Below, piece after piece: positions 11,821 through 24,608 of a DNA stretch of 64,000 nt. Origin of the DNA: Molanna angustata (Eukaryota; Arthropoda; Insecta; Trichoptera; Molannidae); contig OY754967.1 in NCBI GenBank assembly GCA_963576475.1, positions 28,871,608 through 28,935,607 of the forward strand, read 5' to 3'. How positions within the stretch are numbered: position 1 is the first letter of the stretch; each line of letters starts with the position of its first letter. The notes under the pieces were generated by a model, which was given only the letters and a program-made list of their open reading frames with translations, was not told where the DNA came from and did no database searches. Position numbers and translations under genes: made by a program.

Positions 11821-12014
11821 TAAAACAAATAAGTACATAGCAAGCTATTAATTAATCCTGTGGGTACCTATCATTCTTAAAAGTTAAATCTTCCAACTTC
11901 AATCGAGATGTGAAAATATGAAAATACAAAGCTTTTTCCAACTGTCCAAAACAATTTGTTCAAAACAATTTATTTCTCTTCAGACAAAATTTGAATCCAT
12001 ACTTAATACCCCAC

Positions 12015-12114
12015 ATTTATTATTGCCAAGTCTACATTTTTCGTGGTTTTTCAACTTTAATGTTAAAAAACACTGACATAGATGCTTCGCAGCATTTAAT
12101 ATGTTATATACATG
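12015..12114 (+). repeat. Palindrome/microsatellite repeat family, head part (5' side of insertion)
   Basis: Matches the head segment of the family (TTCAACTTTAATGTTAAAAAAC, GATGCTTCGCAGCAT). The copy is interrupted at CATG (12111-12114) and resumes at 12785, so the intervening sequence is a later insertion. Confidence 0.65.
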
Positions 12115-12784
12115 TACAGCTGATTGGTAACCAAAGGGGTTACCAATCAAACGTAATTAGTAACCAGAGGGGTTACCAGTAAAGAGAGTTTACTATATCT
12201 CAATTAAGTGGATATGATTTGAAATAAGAACACAAGGACAGTGGTTGAGAGAGAAGAAGAAAGAATGGTCAAAAGTTACAATGAGTATATTGATCACAAT
12301 TAATAGTTTGCTTAAAGGTAAATTTACAATTGATGAAATAACTTACAAAGGAACTTTCTCACGATGAGTAGGTATAACGATCGAGTGTGTCGAAGTGTCC
12401 GATAATTCGTATGGTGAAGAACCATCGTGCTTGCGAGGTCGAGAGATGACCGGTGGTCGAGAGATGAAGTGTCGGCGATCGGCGTGGTCGAGAAGCGATC
12501 AGTGGTCGCGTGGTCGTAACGGCTGCGTGAAGTGACAGATGAAATACGGAAATGAAGTGACGACGTGTAGAGGTGTAGACTCCGTTAAATAGTGCTGCGC
12601 TGGGGGTAGCAAGTTCAATGTCCTCGAACATTCTAGACTTATTTATTTGAAGTGTCATACCCAGTTGAGGAGTATTGTCACCAGTTTGACGTTGCGGGCG
12701 ATGAACTCGGCCTAGCGATAAACAAATGTACTTGCCGTCGCTAGGCGCGCGCTCGAAAGAAATTTCGAGATGTGGTCTGCCACA
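12115..12784 (-). mobile_element. Probable solo LTR nested in an older repeat
   Basis: About 670 bp inserted into a repeat copy, flanked by a 4-5 bp direct duplication ((A)CATG at 12110-12114 and 12784-12788). On the minus strand it starts TGTGGCAGACC. It is clearly richer in G+C (about 12360-12780) than its neighbours. A 146-codon open frame at 12359-12799 runs off both ends and has no protein family resemblance; I read it as LTR sequence without stops. The size, short duplication and TGT start fit a solo LTR, but the far end reads ...GCTGTA and not ...CA, so this is not certain. Confidence 0.45.
12121..12180. repeat. Two adjacent GGTAACC hairpins
   Basis: GATTGGTAACC-AAAGG-GGTTACCAATC (12121-12147) is a perfect inverted repeat with a 5-base loop. 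It is followed by GTAACC-AGAGG-GGTTAC (about 12160-12177), a variant of the same design. They lie at one end of the solo-LTR-like insertion. Confidence 0.75.
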
Positions 12785-13140
12785 CATGGATGAACTCAAA
12801 AGTCGGAGTAGAACATTTAGTCTGTCTGTGTGTATGTGAGTGTGTTTGTTCCCTTTAACATTTGATCTGCTTGATGCACATAAACTAAATTTTCAGAAGT
12901 TTTTTGCCTACAAAACTTTTATACTCAGAATTTCGAATTTTCGTTATAGTCAGAGGTTATCAACTTTTGAATTTTTACTTTATTTTTCCATACTTACCTA
13001 TATCTCAAAAACAATAATTGCTATATCGCTTAAAATTTGTACAAATATAGACAAATACAATATGTCAAACTGTTGAAAAAAATTCCAAGGTTTACTTAAC
13101 TTTTTTACTAGGAAAAACATTTTCAAAATACGCCAAAACA
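12785..13140 (+). repeat. Palindrome/microsatellite repeat family, body (3' side of insertion)
   Basis: Continues the copy broken at 12114: GTCGGAGTAGAACATTTAG, a short TGTCTGTGTGT tract, TTTGATCTGCT, ACAAAACTTTTATACTCAG, and TTCCATACTTACCTATATCTC. Alignable body sequence fades after about 13140. Confidence 0.65.
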
Positions 13141-14054
13141 CCCCAACTAGATAATGAGTATCAATAATTAGAAAGTCAGATGACTGGAATATCTGAATGG
13201 ATACGAGAACAGAGAGATATAACCTTCCAAAGGAGACCTGCATCTCATCTCTTAGGCCTGACTTGACAATATACTCTCTTTCATTGAAAAGAGTATTTAT
13301 GTGGAGCTGACTGTTGCATGGGACACAAATATTCCAAAAGACCACCAATACAAGCTAAACAAGTAGGTACAAGGAACTGATAGATAAACAGTTCAAAATG
13401 GCTTTAGCACAAACATATGTATATGCTGTATAGAGGTGGGGGCGAGAAGCCTGCAAAATCTTTATATTCCTACTTTAAGGACCTAGGTCTCCCTAGAGGT
13501 AAAATAGAAGAAATTTTGAAATAAAAGCAGCAATATCCGCATCCTATTGGATTTGGTTGCGCAGGGGAGTGGAGTATCAGTCGGAGGTTGATGGGTGAGT
13601 GGTGAGCGTGACTTGAGTCATAAAGGGACCCCTAAATCCCACATACATGGTCGCAAGCCCATGTTGCTCGCCTATTTTGGCTGGTTCTCTGGTCGCATGT
13701 GCTATATTTGAATCCGCCCCCCCCCCATTTTTTTTTTTAATTTTAACTGTATAGAACAATTTAAAATTATGTAAAATTATATCGGGTCTAAAATGAGGAA
13801 TCATAAATAAGCGGGATTTTTTGCATACATCCCATCATGCCGAGACTCTATCCGGGTACTCAAAAGAGAACCGAGCGCCAAACCTGCGGATTTTTAATTT
13901 ATGTGATTAACATTTTAGAATTGTAAGCGCCCTTTTTAAGACAACCACCCTGACTTCTTGTTCCTGATTGTTCTATGATTTATCCGGCCCTGGCTCGTGG
14001 GCCTGGATTCGTAAACCCAGTGAAACCACGATTGCCTTTCTCTTTTGTATATTA
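13141..14054. other. Intergenic DNA, repeat fragments
   Basis: 13835-13895 carries the AAAGAGAACCGAGCGCCAAAC signature also seen near 18870 and 49600. 13720-13736 is a C-run followed by a T-run. No gene was recognised. Confidence 0.4.
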
Positions 14055-14520
14055 TATTTCCCAATTTTTTTTTAACAATTTTTGTAAAAATTAAATTAAG
14101 TAACGACATATTTTCATACAATTTGTATGGCAGAATACACAATAAGTATCTACGGGGACTTTCAATAGTTTGATACTTAATCTCTATACATAATACATAC
14201 CAACGAGCTCTTTACATATTCGGGGTAGGAAAAAAGGACAGAACTCCACACTATCCTATCCTGACGTACATGTTTTGTATAGAAAAACTAAATATTTTAA
14301 TACATTCAATAATTTGGATTTAAGGTTTTATAGTTTGGAAGATACTTATCCAACTGTCGATTTGTTCAGGAGAACTTTGTTCTCTTAACATATCGACAAT
14401 GTTTCAAGCCAGGATACGCGAGAATTGTATGCAGAGGTCTACTTTTTTCACGGCTTTTCCAACTTTGAAGTCAAAAAACACCAACTTAGAGGCTTCGCAG
14501 CATATATGTTCCATACACTG
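14055..14520 (+). repeat. Palindrome/microsatellite repeat family, tail plus next head
   Basis: 14055-14340 matches the tail of the family (TTTGTATGGCAG, AATAGTTTGATACTTAATCTC, GGGTAGGAAAAAAGGACAG, TTATAGTTTGG). It is followed by the palindrome TGTCGATTTGTTCAGGAGAAC-TTT-GTTCTCTTAACATATCGACA (14356-14399, read in two halves) and a new head unit ending CCATACAC at about 14518, where the LINE begins. Confidence 0.75.
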
Positions 14521-16432
14521 TAGAACAATTCTATAAAACTTTGGAGTCACTGATTGACAAATTCATTCCTAAGAAAAAATCAAAAAATAATTTCCCGCAG
14601 TGGTACTCGAAGGAATTAATAAATGTCTTAAAGCAAAAAGAAAAATACCACAAAAAATATAAAAAATATGGAAACGAACTTGATAAACTAACATTCAGTA
14701 TAATGAGAAAAAGAGCCAAACTACTTACGGCCTCGTGTTATGATAATTATATCAGTAATATGCAAAAAGAATTCAAAGCAAACCCAAGAACTTTGTGGAA
14801 ACCGATTAATGATAAACGGCAATGTACAACCACTATACCAAATCAGATGATCCTAGGAAACGAATCAGCTATTAAAGGCGACAATATATGTAAACTTTTC
14901 TCCAAATATTTCCAGTCAGTATTTAATCCACTAAGTAATAATTTTTACCCCTGTAATCAAAATACAGCGACATCGCGCATATTAACCAAAGTTTGTTTCT
15001 CACTTGAGGACATTATAAATAAACTAAAAAAGACAGACATAAATAAGGGAGCAGGCCCAGATGGTATATTGCCTATTTTCATATTTAAATGTTTTTCAGG
15101 TATAGCCAAACCCCTTACCATAATTTTTTACAAATCGATTTCAAATGGGCACTTCCCCACCAGATGGAAAAATGCAAATGTGACACCGATCTTAAAAAAA
15201 GGTGCCAGAGATGATATAGCTAACTATCGACCAATATCTAAGTTAGATTGCTTTAGCAAAATATTTGAATCACTTGTTCATGAGGTTTTATTCAGTCATG
15301 TCAAACAAGACATAATATATGAACAACATGGTTTTCATCCAAAGAGATCTGTAACTACAAATCTATTGACATACTCACAATTCATTGCTGAAAATGTGGA
15401 TAACAGAATCCAAGTTGATAGCATATATACAGACTTTTGCAAAGCATTTGATAAGGTAAACCAACGTCTTCTAATAAGAAAACTGAAAATATATGGCATT
15501 AATGGAGAATTACTTAAATGGTTTGAGTCTTATATTTCTGATCGATCGCAAACAGTAACAATAGGAGGGCATAAAGCGCCACCATATAAAACAACATCGG
15601 GAATCGCACAAGGATCACTACTTGGACCGCTTCTATTTTTATTATTCATAAACGACATAGCCTCGTCAATTAAATACTCTGAATTTTTGCTTTTTGCCGG
15701 CGATCTAAAACTGTACCGTAAAATAGAATCTATCACAGACTGTAATCTACTGCAGAAGGACCTTGCCTCCCTATATACTTGGTGTAAACTTAATGACCTT
15801 TATTTTAACTACAGCAAGTGCCAATATATTTCCTTCACAAATAATAAATCTAAAATATCTTTCCAGTACAACATAAACAACAATTATTTAGCAAGATGTG
15901 ATACTGTGAGAGATTTAGGAGTCCTATTCGATTTTAAACTTAAATATGACGCGCATATAGATGAAATAGCCAAAAAAGCTTCTAAACTACAAGGGTTTAT
16001 ATGCAGGCAGACAAAGGACTTTTCGGACCAAACAGTAGCATTGAGTCTATACAAAAGTCTCGTAGTTTCTGTTTTAGAATATAATTCGGTTATTTGGTCA
16101 CCGAATTATGAAGTGCATAGTCAGAGAATTGAGGGAATTCAAAAAAAGTTCCTCAGGATTCTGGCTTATCGCTCAAAGAAATCAAATCTAGATACATACG
16201 AAAAAAAAATGAACTTTTATAAAATAAACTCCCTGAAGGAAAGAAGAAGAATGGTTGGTTTAATTTGCCTGTATAATGTCGTCAATGGCAGACTAGATGC
16301 CCCCAATATACTGCGTCTATTAAATTTTAACGTAAAAAGAATGTATACAAGATCTCGGGACTTTTTTATTTTAAATTCATATAAAACTAATATAGGATAT
16401 TTCTCCCCCCCTCCCTAGAATTACTCGCGATT
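14521..16432 (+). mobile_element. 5'-truncated non-LTR retrotransposon (LINE)
   Basis: LINE fragment that begins abruptly after CCATACAC, with no endonuclease domain upstream, and ends after TCCCTAG at about 16419. There is no poly-A tail. Both sides carry the same block of about 168 bp (14353-14520 and 16436-16603) with four substitutions between them. This is what an unusually long target-site duplication would look like, and together the flanks rebuild one uninterrupted repeat unit. Confidence 0.8.
14541..16418 (+). pseudogene. LINE reverse transcriptase, active site damaged (FAGD)
   Basis: A single open frame of 625 codons coding for the C-terminal part of a LINE ORF2. Recognisable RT blocks in order are KGAGPDGILP (about residue 170), TPILKKGARDDIANYRPIS (about 217), QHGFHPKRSVTTNL (about 264), YTDFCKAFDKVNQRLL (about 297), SGIAQGSLLGPLLFLLFIND (about 353) and the catalytic box near residue 383. 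That box reads LLFAGDLKLY where a functional enzyme has (Y/F)ADD, so one of the two catalytic aspartates is replaced by glycine. The C-terminus has the usual LINE thumb-like VSVLEYNSVIWSP and 'RIEGIQKKFLR' blocks. The endonuclease domain is missing through 5' truncation. The open frame despite a dead active site suggests recent loss. Clade (CR1/Jockey-like) is a judgement from motif style. Confidence 0.85.
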
Positions 16433-17465
16433 TTCCAACTGTCGATTTGTTCAGGAGAACTTTGTTCTCTTAACATATCGACAATGTATCAAGCCAGAAT
16501 ACGCGAGAATTGTATGGAGAGGTCTACTTTTTTCACGGCTCTTCCAACTTTGAAGTCAAAAAACACCAACTTAGAGGCTTCGCAGCATATATGTTCCATA
16601 CACGGATTTACTCAGAATTCGGAGTAGAACATTTCGTGTGTCTGTGTGTGTGTCTGTGTGTGTGTGTGTCTGTGTGTGTGTGTCTGTGTGTCCGTCCCCC
16701 CCTTATAACTTTTGATCCGCTCAATAAACAGAGCCTAAAATTTCAGAATATATAAACAGTTACAGGCCTACAAAACTTTTATACTCGGAATTTTGAATTT
16801 TTGTTTCAGTCAGGGGTTATCAACTTTTGAATTTTTATTTTATTTTTCCATATATCTCAGAAACCATAAACGCTAGAACGCTGAAAATTGGTACAAACAT
16901 AGACAAATACAAAATCTCAAATTAGTTTTTTCAAAAAAATTCCAGGGTTTCTCAAACATTTTTTATTAAGAAAAATATTTTTTTTATGATAAATTTATGA
17001 GTTTAACTGCCTATATTTCCAAAACTTTTACAATTATCGAAAAAAGCCGAAACACCCCAACTAGATAATTTAATTTTCTATAAAAAATATCAGCAATGTA
17101 GTAGAAGATCTCAATTTTTTTTTAACATTTTTTTAAAAATTGAATTTAGTGACGACATCGCTTCATACATTTTGTATGGCAGTCGCCTATACACAATATG
17201 TAAGAAGACTTAATAGTTTGATACTTCGACTCCAAACATACATACATACCATCATGCTATTTGCATATTCTGGGTAGGAAAAAGGATCTTCCTCCATACT
17301 ATCCTATCTTGACATACATACCTACATATGTTGTATAGAAAACAAAATATCTGAAAATATTCAATAATTTGTATCTATGGGTTTATAGTTTGGTACATAT
17401 TCTTCAACTATACATACTATCGCTATCGACAGTTGGATCTCATGTGTTACATGCAACTAGTTTTA
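16433..17465 (+). repeat. Palindrome/microsatellite repeat family, full-length-like copy
   Basis: The most complete unit: palindrome (16439-16483), head (GTCTACTTTTTTCACGGCTC ... CTTCGCAGCATATATG), CGGAGTAGAACATTTCGTG, a GT microsatellite (16637-16690), CCCCCCTTATAACTTTTGAT, a body with conserved AT-rich blocks, and a tail ending TATCGCTATCGACAGTTGG and GTTACATGCAACTAG at 17463. No coding capacity is seen. Confidence 0.8.
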
Positions 17466-17544
17466 TGATTAATCGTGTAAAATAATTGTAGGTTTAATCC
17501 TGTATATTTTACCTAAATAAATAAAATAAAAATAAAATAAAAAA
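17466..17544 (+). repeat. A-rich retroposon-like tail
   Basis: CCTAAATAAATAAAATAAAAAT-type run (about 17510-17545) separating two units of the palindrome family. It resembles a LINE 3' end and replaces the head of the next unit. Confidence 0.5.
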
Positions 17545-18480
17545 ATACACGGATTTACTCAGAATTCGGAGTAGAACATTTCGTGTGTCTGTGTGTGTGT
17601 GTCTGTGTGTGTGTGTGTGTGTGTGTGTCTGTGTGTGTGTGTGTGTGTATGTCTGTGTGTGTGTGTGTGTGTGTGTCCGTCCCCCCCTTATAACTTTTGA
17701 TCCGCTCAATTTACAGAGCCCAAATTTTCAGAATATTTAAACAGTTGTAGGCCTACAAAACTTTTATACTCAGAATTTCGAATTTTTGTTTTAATCAGGG
17801 GTTATCAACTTTTGAATTTTTACTTTATTTTTCCATATATCTCAGAAACCATAAAAGCTAGAACGCTGAAAATTGGTAAAAAAATATAGACAAATACAAA
17901 ATCTCAAATAAGTTTATTCAAAAAAATTCCAGGGTTTCTCAAACATTTTTTATTAAGAAAAATATTTTTTTTATGATAAATTTATGAGTTTAACTGCCTA
18001 TATTTCCAAAACTTTTACAATTATCGAAAAAAGCCGAAACACCCCAACTAGATAATTTAATTTTCTATAAAAAATATTTAAATTGTAGTAGAAGATCTCA
18101 ATTTTTTTTTAACCTTTTATTTAAAAATTTAATTTAGTGACGACATCGCTTCATACATTTTGTATGGCAGTCGCCTATACACAATATGTAAGAAGACTTA
18201 ATAGTTTGATACTTCATCTCCAAACATACATACATACCATCATGCTATTTTCATATTCTGGGTAGGAAAAAAGGATCTTCCACCATACTATCCTATCTTG
18301 ACATACATACCTACATATAATAAAAATAAAATAAATAAATATGTTGTATAGAAAACCAAATATCTGAAAATATTCAATAATTTGTATTTATGGGTTTATA
18401 GTTTGGTACATATGTTTCAACTATACATACTATCGCTATCGACAGTTGGATCTCATGTGTTACATGCAACTAGTTGTATA
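17545..18480 (+). repeat. Palindrome/microsatellite repeat family, second tandem unit
   Basis: Nearly the same as 16600-17465 from ACGGATTTACTCAGAATTCG through GTTACATGCAACTAG, with a longer GT microsatellite (17585-17676). Two near-identical units in direct orientation indicate tandem duplication or nested insertion. Shortened, degenerate tail repeats follow to about 18650. Confidence 0.8.
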
Positions 18481-18659
18481 TATATTTCTACTCTATACAC
18501 ATACATACTATCACCATTGACATCATTGAATATGTTACATACAACTAGTGTATAGAATATAAAATATTGAATAATTTGGATTTATGTAAGAGTACATACT
18601 ATCGTCATCAACAGTTGGAATTCATATGTTACATTCAACTTGTTTAAGTTTGAATTAAC

Positions 18660-19097
18660 TTAATATATAAAAATCTCGTGTCACAATATTCGTACACACT
18701 AATCTCAGAAATTAGTAGGTAACGAAAATTATTATTTTTATTTTTTAGATTCTCATCCAAAAATACATATACTCAACTACAAATTTTGACTTCCATACAT
18801 CCCCCTATTTTTTTACAGGGATACCATACCATACCATCACGCCCTTTCCCTATTTGGGGTAAGCAGAGAGAACCGAACGACAAACTCCTCTCCTTGACAT
18901 ACATTTCTTGCTTCGTTCACGTCCATGTATCTTCTCATACAGGTTCTTTTTATAGGAATAAAGGGTCGTAATCTCGACACCACAGTGTAAAATGAACAAT
19001 CGACGAATAGTAACTTACAGATTGGGAAAATACATAAAATGAGGTCTACATAGAAGGGAATCTGTGGGAGAACAATGTCTGCTCGGGCCCACTAGTT
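18660..19097 (+). mobile_element. Non-autonomous element ending CTAGT, with GAGAGAACCGA block
   Basis: Starts TAATATATAAAAATCTCGTG and ends ACAATGTCTGCTCGGGCCC-ACTAGT, the same terminal style as 8716-9129. Inside, 18838-18975 (CCTATTTGGGGTAAGCAGAG, AGAACCGAACGACAAAC, CTTCGTTCACGTCCATG) matches 49560-49700. This internal signature is typical of lepidopteran interspersed repeats. Confidence 0.5.
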
Positions 19098-19614
19098 TTC
19101 TATACATGTTTTTGAGTATTTCACTTTCATATTTAATTTTGATTTAGAAATCAATTGTTTTGTCAAACAGTCATTTCTCTAGGTGTAGAATATCCGTATG
19201 AATTATAATAATAAACCTACTTATAATAATACATTGGTGGAGAACTCCTATGGGAATAACATCTCAAAGTCATTGAAGTCTCCCAATCTAAGGACATTTG
19301 AGAATAAATAATTACTGAGTCAGTGTCCGTTAAATTCAAGTTTATATTAATCAAAAGTATAATCTGAAATTCATTGTCAATAGTAAAGCAGAAATATCCT
19401 CACCGAAAATAAAATTAAGGCCAATGCAGTTGATCAGTGTCGCCAATGCAGTTGATCAGTGTCCTGAACACAGGCCACCTTCTCTGACAGTATGTGAAGT
19501 ACACCTAAGTACCTATCTGTTACTTATCCAGAGCCATGAGGATACATCAATCTTGGTTTAGACTTCATCAATATGTAAAATAATATGCCAAGTTTGTTAC
19601 TAGTAATATCATTC
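19098..19614. other. Intergenic DNA, no gene seen
   Basis: Contains a short direct duplication GCCAATGCAGTTGATCAGTG at about 19421-19463. No other feature was recognised. Confidence 0.4.
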
Positions 19615-20312
19615 TCTCTAGTACGTTCGACAAAAACAGACGTGAAATTGGCGTTAATGTGTAAAGTGCAAAAATACAGTGTGGTTGATCAACGCAATGA
19701 TTGACGGAAAAAATGACGCAATGTAAAAATTGTAAACAGGTTATTTCTAAAAAGGAGATATATCCAATACCGGAGTGTGTAAAAAATGCATAAATGAGGA
19801 AAACTCAGAATCATACGCACTAAATGTGACACCGGAAAAAATTACGGTGGAAAAGTTTCTCAGTGAAATAAATGAAAAGATGTCGATAAAGCGTGAAATG
19901 AAAAAAGACATGGAGACCATGAGCAACTCACTACCTTTTTTCCGGCACAATATGAGGATATGCTTAAAAAACAAGCTGAACAGAATGAAAAATTAAAGAA
20001 GGCAGAAAAGAATATTGACGATCTACAAAACAAAAATGTACCTATACAATGAGAAATGTAATTTGGCACTTGAAGAACGAGTGAGAAAAATTGAACAAAA
20101 AGAACTAAGGAATAATGTGGAAATAATTGGAGTAGAAAGGAAGGAGGACGAAAATTTAAAATGTGTGATTGAAATAATTGGAAAGAAGAGTTTCTGTTAT
20201 TTTGTTTTTTGTGTTGACATAAGTTAAGTTATTATGTGAAAAAGAGACTCTGCCCTGCCAAAAAGTGCTTTGCAGTTTGGCAGGAAAATATAATTCCATT
20301 CCATTCCATTAA
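19615..20312 (+). pseudogene. Degraded LINE with ORF1 remnant and 3' end
   Basis: From about 19711 an ORF1-like start (MTQCKNCKQ..., Cys-rich) continues after frame breaks as CKKCINEENSESY, a long Lys/Glu-rich coiled-coil-like stretch, and LEERVRKIEQKELRNNVEI followed by IGV (about 20055-20140). Jockey/CR1-type ORF1 proteins share this order (Cys-rich finger, coiled coil, L.ERI..LE...L.NN.EI.G). At least two frameshifts separate the pieces. The sequence jumps directly to a LINE-like 3' end, TTTGGCAGGAAAATATAATTC with CCATTCCATTCCATT (20270-20310), so the whole ORF2 is deleted. Confidence 0.6.
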
Positions 20313-20577
20313 AAAATATATATAATTATTGTAGCCACAAAATTATTCAATATGAATCGTAAAAAAAATCATATAGATGTAGGTAATAAATTAATAATAC
20401 AAAGTAAAAAATACAGATGTGCATACTTATGAGTCGTGTTAACATACAATTATAGAGAAAGGCAATCGTGGTTTCAATGGATTCATGAATCCAGGCCCAC
20501 GAGCACAGGCGACCAGAATTAGTAAAATTAATAAAGGAATTTCTGTATTCTGACTATAGTTATTTCAAACTGTTTTT

Positions 20578-21720
<1,143 letters not shown>

Positions 21721-21966
21721 TAGAATTTGATACGGCAATAGCATTCATCTCCATTTAACCTGTGAAAATCTGATTGAGAATTTTTATAATACATTTTTTA
21801 GCCTGCCCATCTTAAATCTACCTATTCTAGCCAGAAACATCTTAAAATATTCTACTGAACTGTTCATTTATCTTTGAACCCAGTTATTTTTTTATTAGTT
21901 AATAGGATTATACAATTTAATTTTTTTTGTTCTACATTACATCCACGCACTAGGATTATTCCACGA

Positions 21967-22217
21967 TTTTAAGAAATGTCATCATCATCACTGGTGCTAT
22001 GATCAGCTTTCTCCAAAAATTAGCTCTATCCCTCGCCGTCGACTGCCAGTCTTCTCCAATTTATCTGGTCCATTTCTCTAATATCGCACAACATGTTGTC
22101 CAACTATCTCAACCCAGGTCGGACTCTAATTCTCCCTTCAGGACAGGTGCTGAATGCCTTTTTAGAGTACGGTCACCATCCATACAGCATATTTGTCCAA
22201 GCCAACGTAGGCGCTGA
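21967..22217 (-). pseudogene. 3' end of a LINE, C-terminal tail with frame damage
   Basis: Read on the minus strand this gives the typical LINE C-terminal pattern: W.GH.CRMDGDRTLKKAF, then VLKGELES, REMDQINWRRLAVDGEG, and a (GAT)n end beside a final ADHSTSDDD-like segment. Stop codons and frame changes lie between the blocks. A matching 3' end (GAGGCTAAGACCCGACCTGG then GATGATGATG) is at 27423-27490. Confidence 0.65.
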
Positions 22218-24156
22218 ATTTTTACAAATTTGAGAAATTTACGCTTCTTTATTTACTATGTATGGAAAGCAATAAATAAATAAAAATTTACTGAAGAGCT
22301 TGTCAAATTTCTCACAAGTTTTTATCACTTGTCTTTGTAAATTAAAGACCTATCTAGTTATTTCTCCCATATAATTATATGAATAATTTCAAGGCCTCGG
22401 TTTTAAATAATGAAATAATAAAATTACTAATAACTTTTTTGTAAGAAAAAGCAAAATATATCAACACAAAAACAAAAATAAAGAAGAAATTGAATACAAA
22501 ATTTTTAATAAAAAATATCAGGGTTTACTAACACCGGGATACAAAATGATTATTCAAAATGCTCATACAATTCAAATAGAATATCAGAAATAATGATGAT
22601 GAACAACTTCATTTTAAATTAACAAATCAATAATGAAAATAAACAAATTAAACAAAAGTAATATCTTACACTAGATAGTAATAAATTAATATCTTATGAT
22701 AAATTTATATTCATCATATTAAAGTAAAGGTACACTTTGTACAAACCAAGACAATTTCACTTTTTTTTTTGTACATTCATCAAACTTATATACCAATATT
22801 GAACATGCCTCTATGAGAGTATACAGTTATAAAAAGAAACATAATAATTTGAAAAGAACTAATTTAATAAAATAAAAATAATTTAGATAAAATTGTACAC
22901 ACACACAAGATAATTGTTACAAAAAAAAAATTAAAAGTTAAATGTATTGAAATGGAACATTTCATCAAAATGCTTTAAATTTACAATTGATCGAATGACT
23001 ATGATATGGTGACATTTTTGTGCTATAACACGTTATGAAATAAATGACTGATAATATTTAAAAGTATGAAATAAATAAATATACTCATCTTAGACTATAC
23101 ATTTTTGATAACACAATAAGAAACTAAAGACGCAGTTATACAATGGGTTCAGTTAAACTTTTTTAAACCACTTTTTCATGAAAAAGTAGACAAAAATATA
23201 AAAGGAAAAAGGTGAATGAAGCCAAAAATATTGTTTATTTACAAAAGATAAATTAAAACTTAAAGCTTCATTGAAAAATAATTGTAGCTTTGTTATTTTT
23301 GGGTAGGTACATTAAAAAAACAAATATTATTTTTTTTACAAAACAACACAAAAATGTATCATAAAAATGTGTTCAAATGCAAAATCCAACAAACTGAAAG
23401 AGCAAGTACATATTTATTTTAAAACACACTTTTACAAACGGAAGTATAAAACAAGATGATTGATATAAACAAAAGAGGATTTTTTTGTTTTGAACATAAC
23501 ATAAAAGGTATATTGCTATTGAGAAAAATCATATTGCTATTGAGAAAAATCATATTGCTATTGAGAAAAAACATATTGCTATTGAGAAAAAACTACATTA
23601 TTGTCTGGTAAATTTTTTGTAAAGACATAAATTAAATCCAGGAATAACAATATAAACTTTGTTATTTATTATTTTCCGATGTACTCTACTAGAAAGGAAA
23701 ATTAATAAAATATTATTGTTCTTGCATAAAAAAGAATAATTCCCAAATTCACATGAACATTTTACAGCTAAAAATATAAAGAAACAAGTCTTTTGACTAT
23801 TTCATGAAATGCGTTTCTTGAGGAACATGCATTAGAAGTTTGTTTGTGAAACTTGAAGGACTGAATTATAGATTTATTTACATAATGCAAGATTAACTGT
23901 ACTCGGGGCATCGTATGATGGCTTTTATGACGTTTGAAGTATTATAAAGTTCGTAATTATAACGGGAAATGAGATGAAATGCTGTGCCTACTCAATGAAG
24001 TACAGCATGTGTTCCCCCACGCATAAATGTTAATAATTACAGAACTTCCATGAGACTACAAAATGCCAAAAATGTCATCATACAATGCCGCTAGTAAATG
24101 GATCAATAAATAAAACTTATTAGAAACTATGTACTATAAGGAACTGAGTATTATTT
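22218..24156. other. AT-rich 3' flank/3'UTR region of snurportin gene
   Basis: No protein-like frame. Part is expected to be the 3'UTR of the minus-strand gene that stops at 24157. 23515-23590 contains a four-fold direct repeat of ATATTGCTATTGAGAAAAA. No other gene was seen. Confidence 0.45.
23873..23878 (-). terminator. Candidate polyadenylation signal for snurportin
   Basis: TTTATT on the plus strand, AATAAA on the minus strand, about 280 bases after the stop codon. It is the first such hexamer I see downstream. In AT-rich DNA such hexamers are common, so support is weak. Confidence 0.3.
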
Positions 24157-24608
24157 TTATGAATTATTAATATCACATTCAATACTTTGTTCTTCTACTA
24201 TACTATCATCCATAAAACACACTGCAGAATCCGTCGACACATCAGCAATAATATCCATTTCACCAGCACTGTTCTTATTCAAATTCTTTTTGGTTTTCTT
24301 CTTACCACGTGTCTTTTTAGTAACTGACTTTTTGTCATTAGACTCAGGTGATATTGTTTCAGAAGATACATTAATTTCTTCTGATTTGCCGAATACGAAC
24401 TGAACATTGGAACCTTCTAAAGAATCTAAAGAAACACTGGACGTGTCCATAGAAGATGATTTTGAACTGCTATTAGAAAATGATCGGGCACTTCTAGAAT
24501 TATATAAATTCTTCTCAGCCATTTTTTTTTCAAAAGCCTCTATATATGTGCTTTGATTTATATAATCAGTTGGCTTTTCGCTTATGTATTTATCATTCAC
24601 AGTATAAT
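24157..24608 (-). CDS. SNUPN: Snurportin exon 6 and stop codon
   Basis: Final exon: DYTVNDKYISEKPTDYINQ, then YIEAFEKKMAEK (matches the end of the conserved region), a Ser-rich stretch, an acidic stretch, a Lys-rich KKSVTKKTRGKKKTKK and a Ser/Asp/Glu-rich tail. The acceptor is a T-run ending CAG. Confidence 0.93.

Noticed and set aside
12359..12799. 146-codon minus-strand frame
   Set aside because: It crosses the boundary between a solo-LTR-like insertion and an older repeat, and has no domain.
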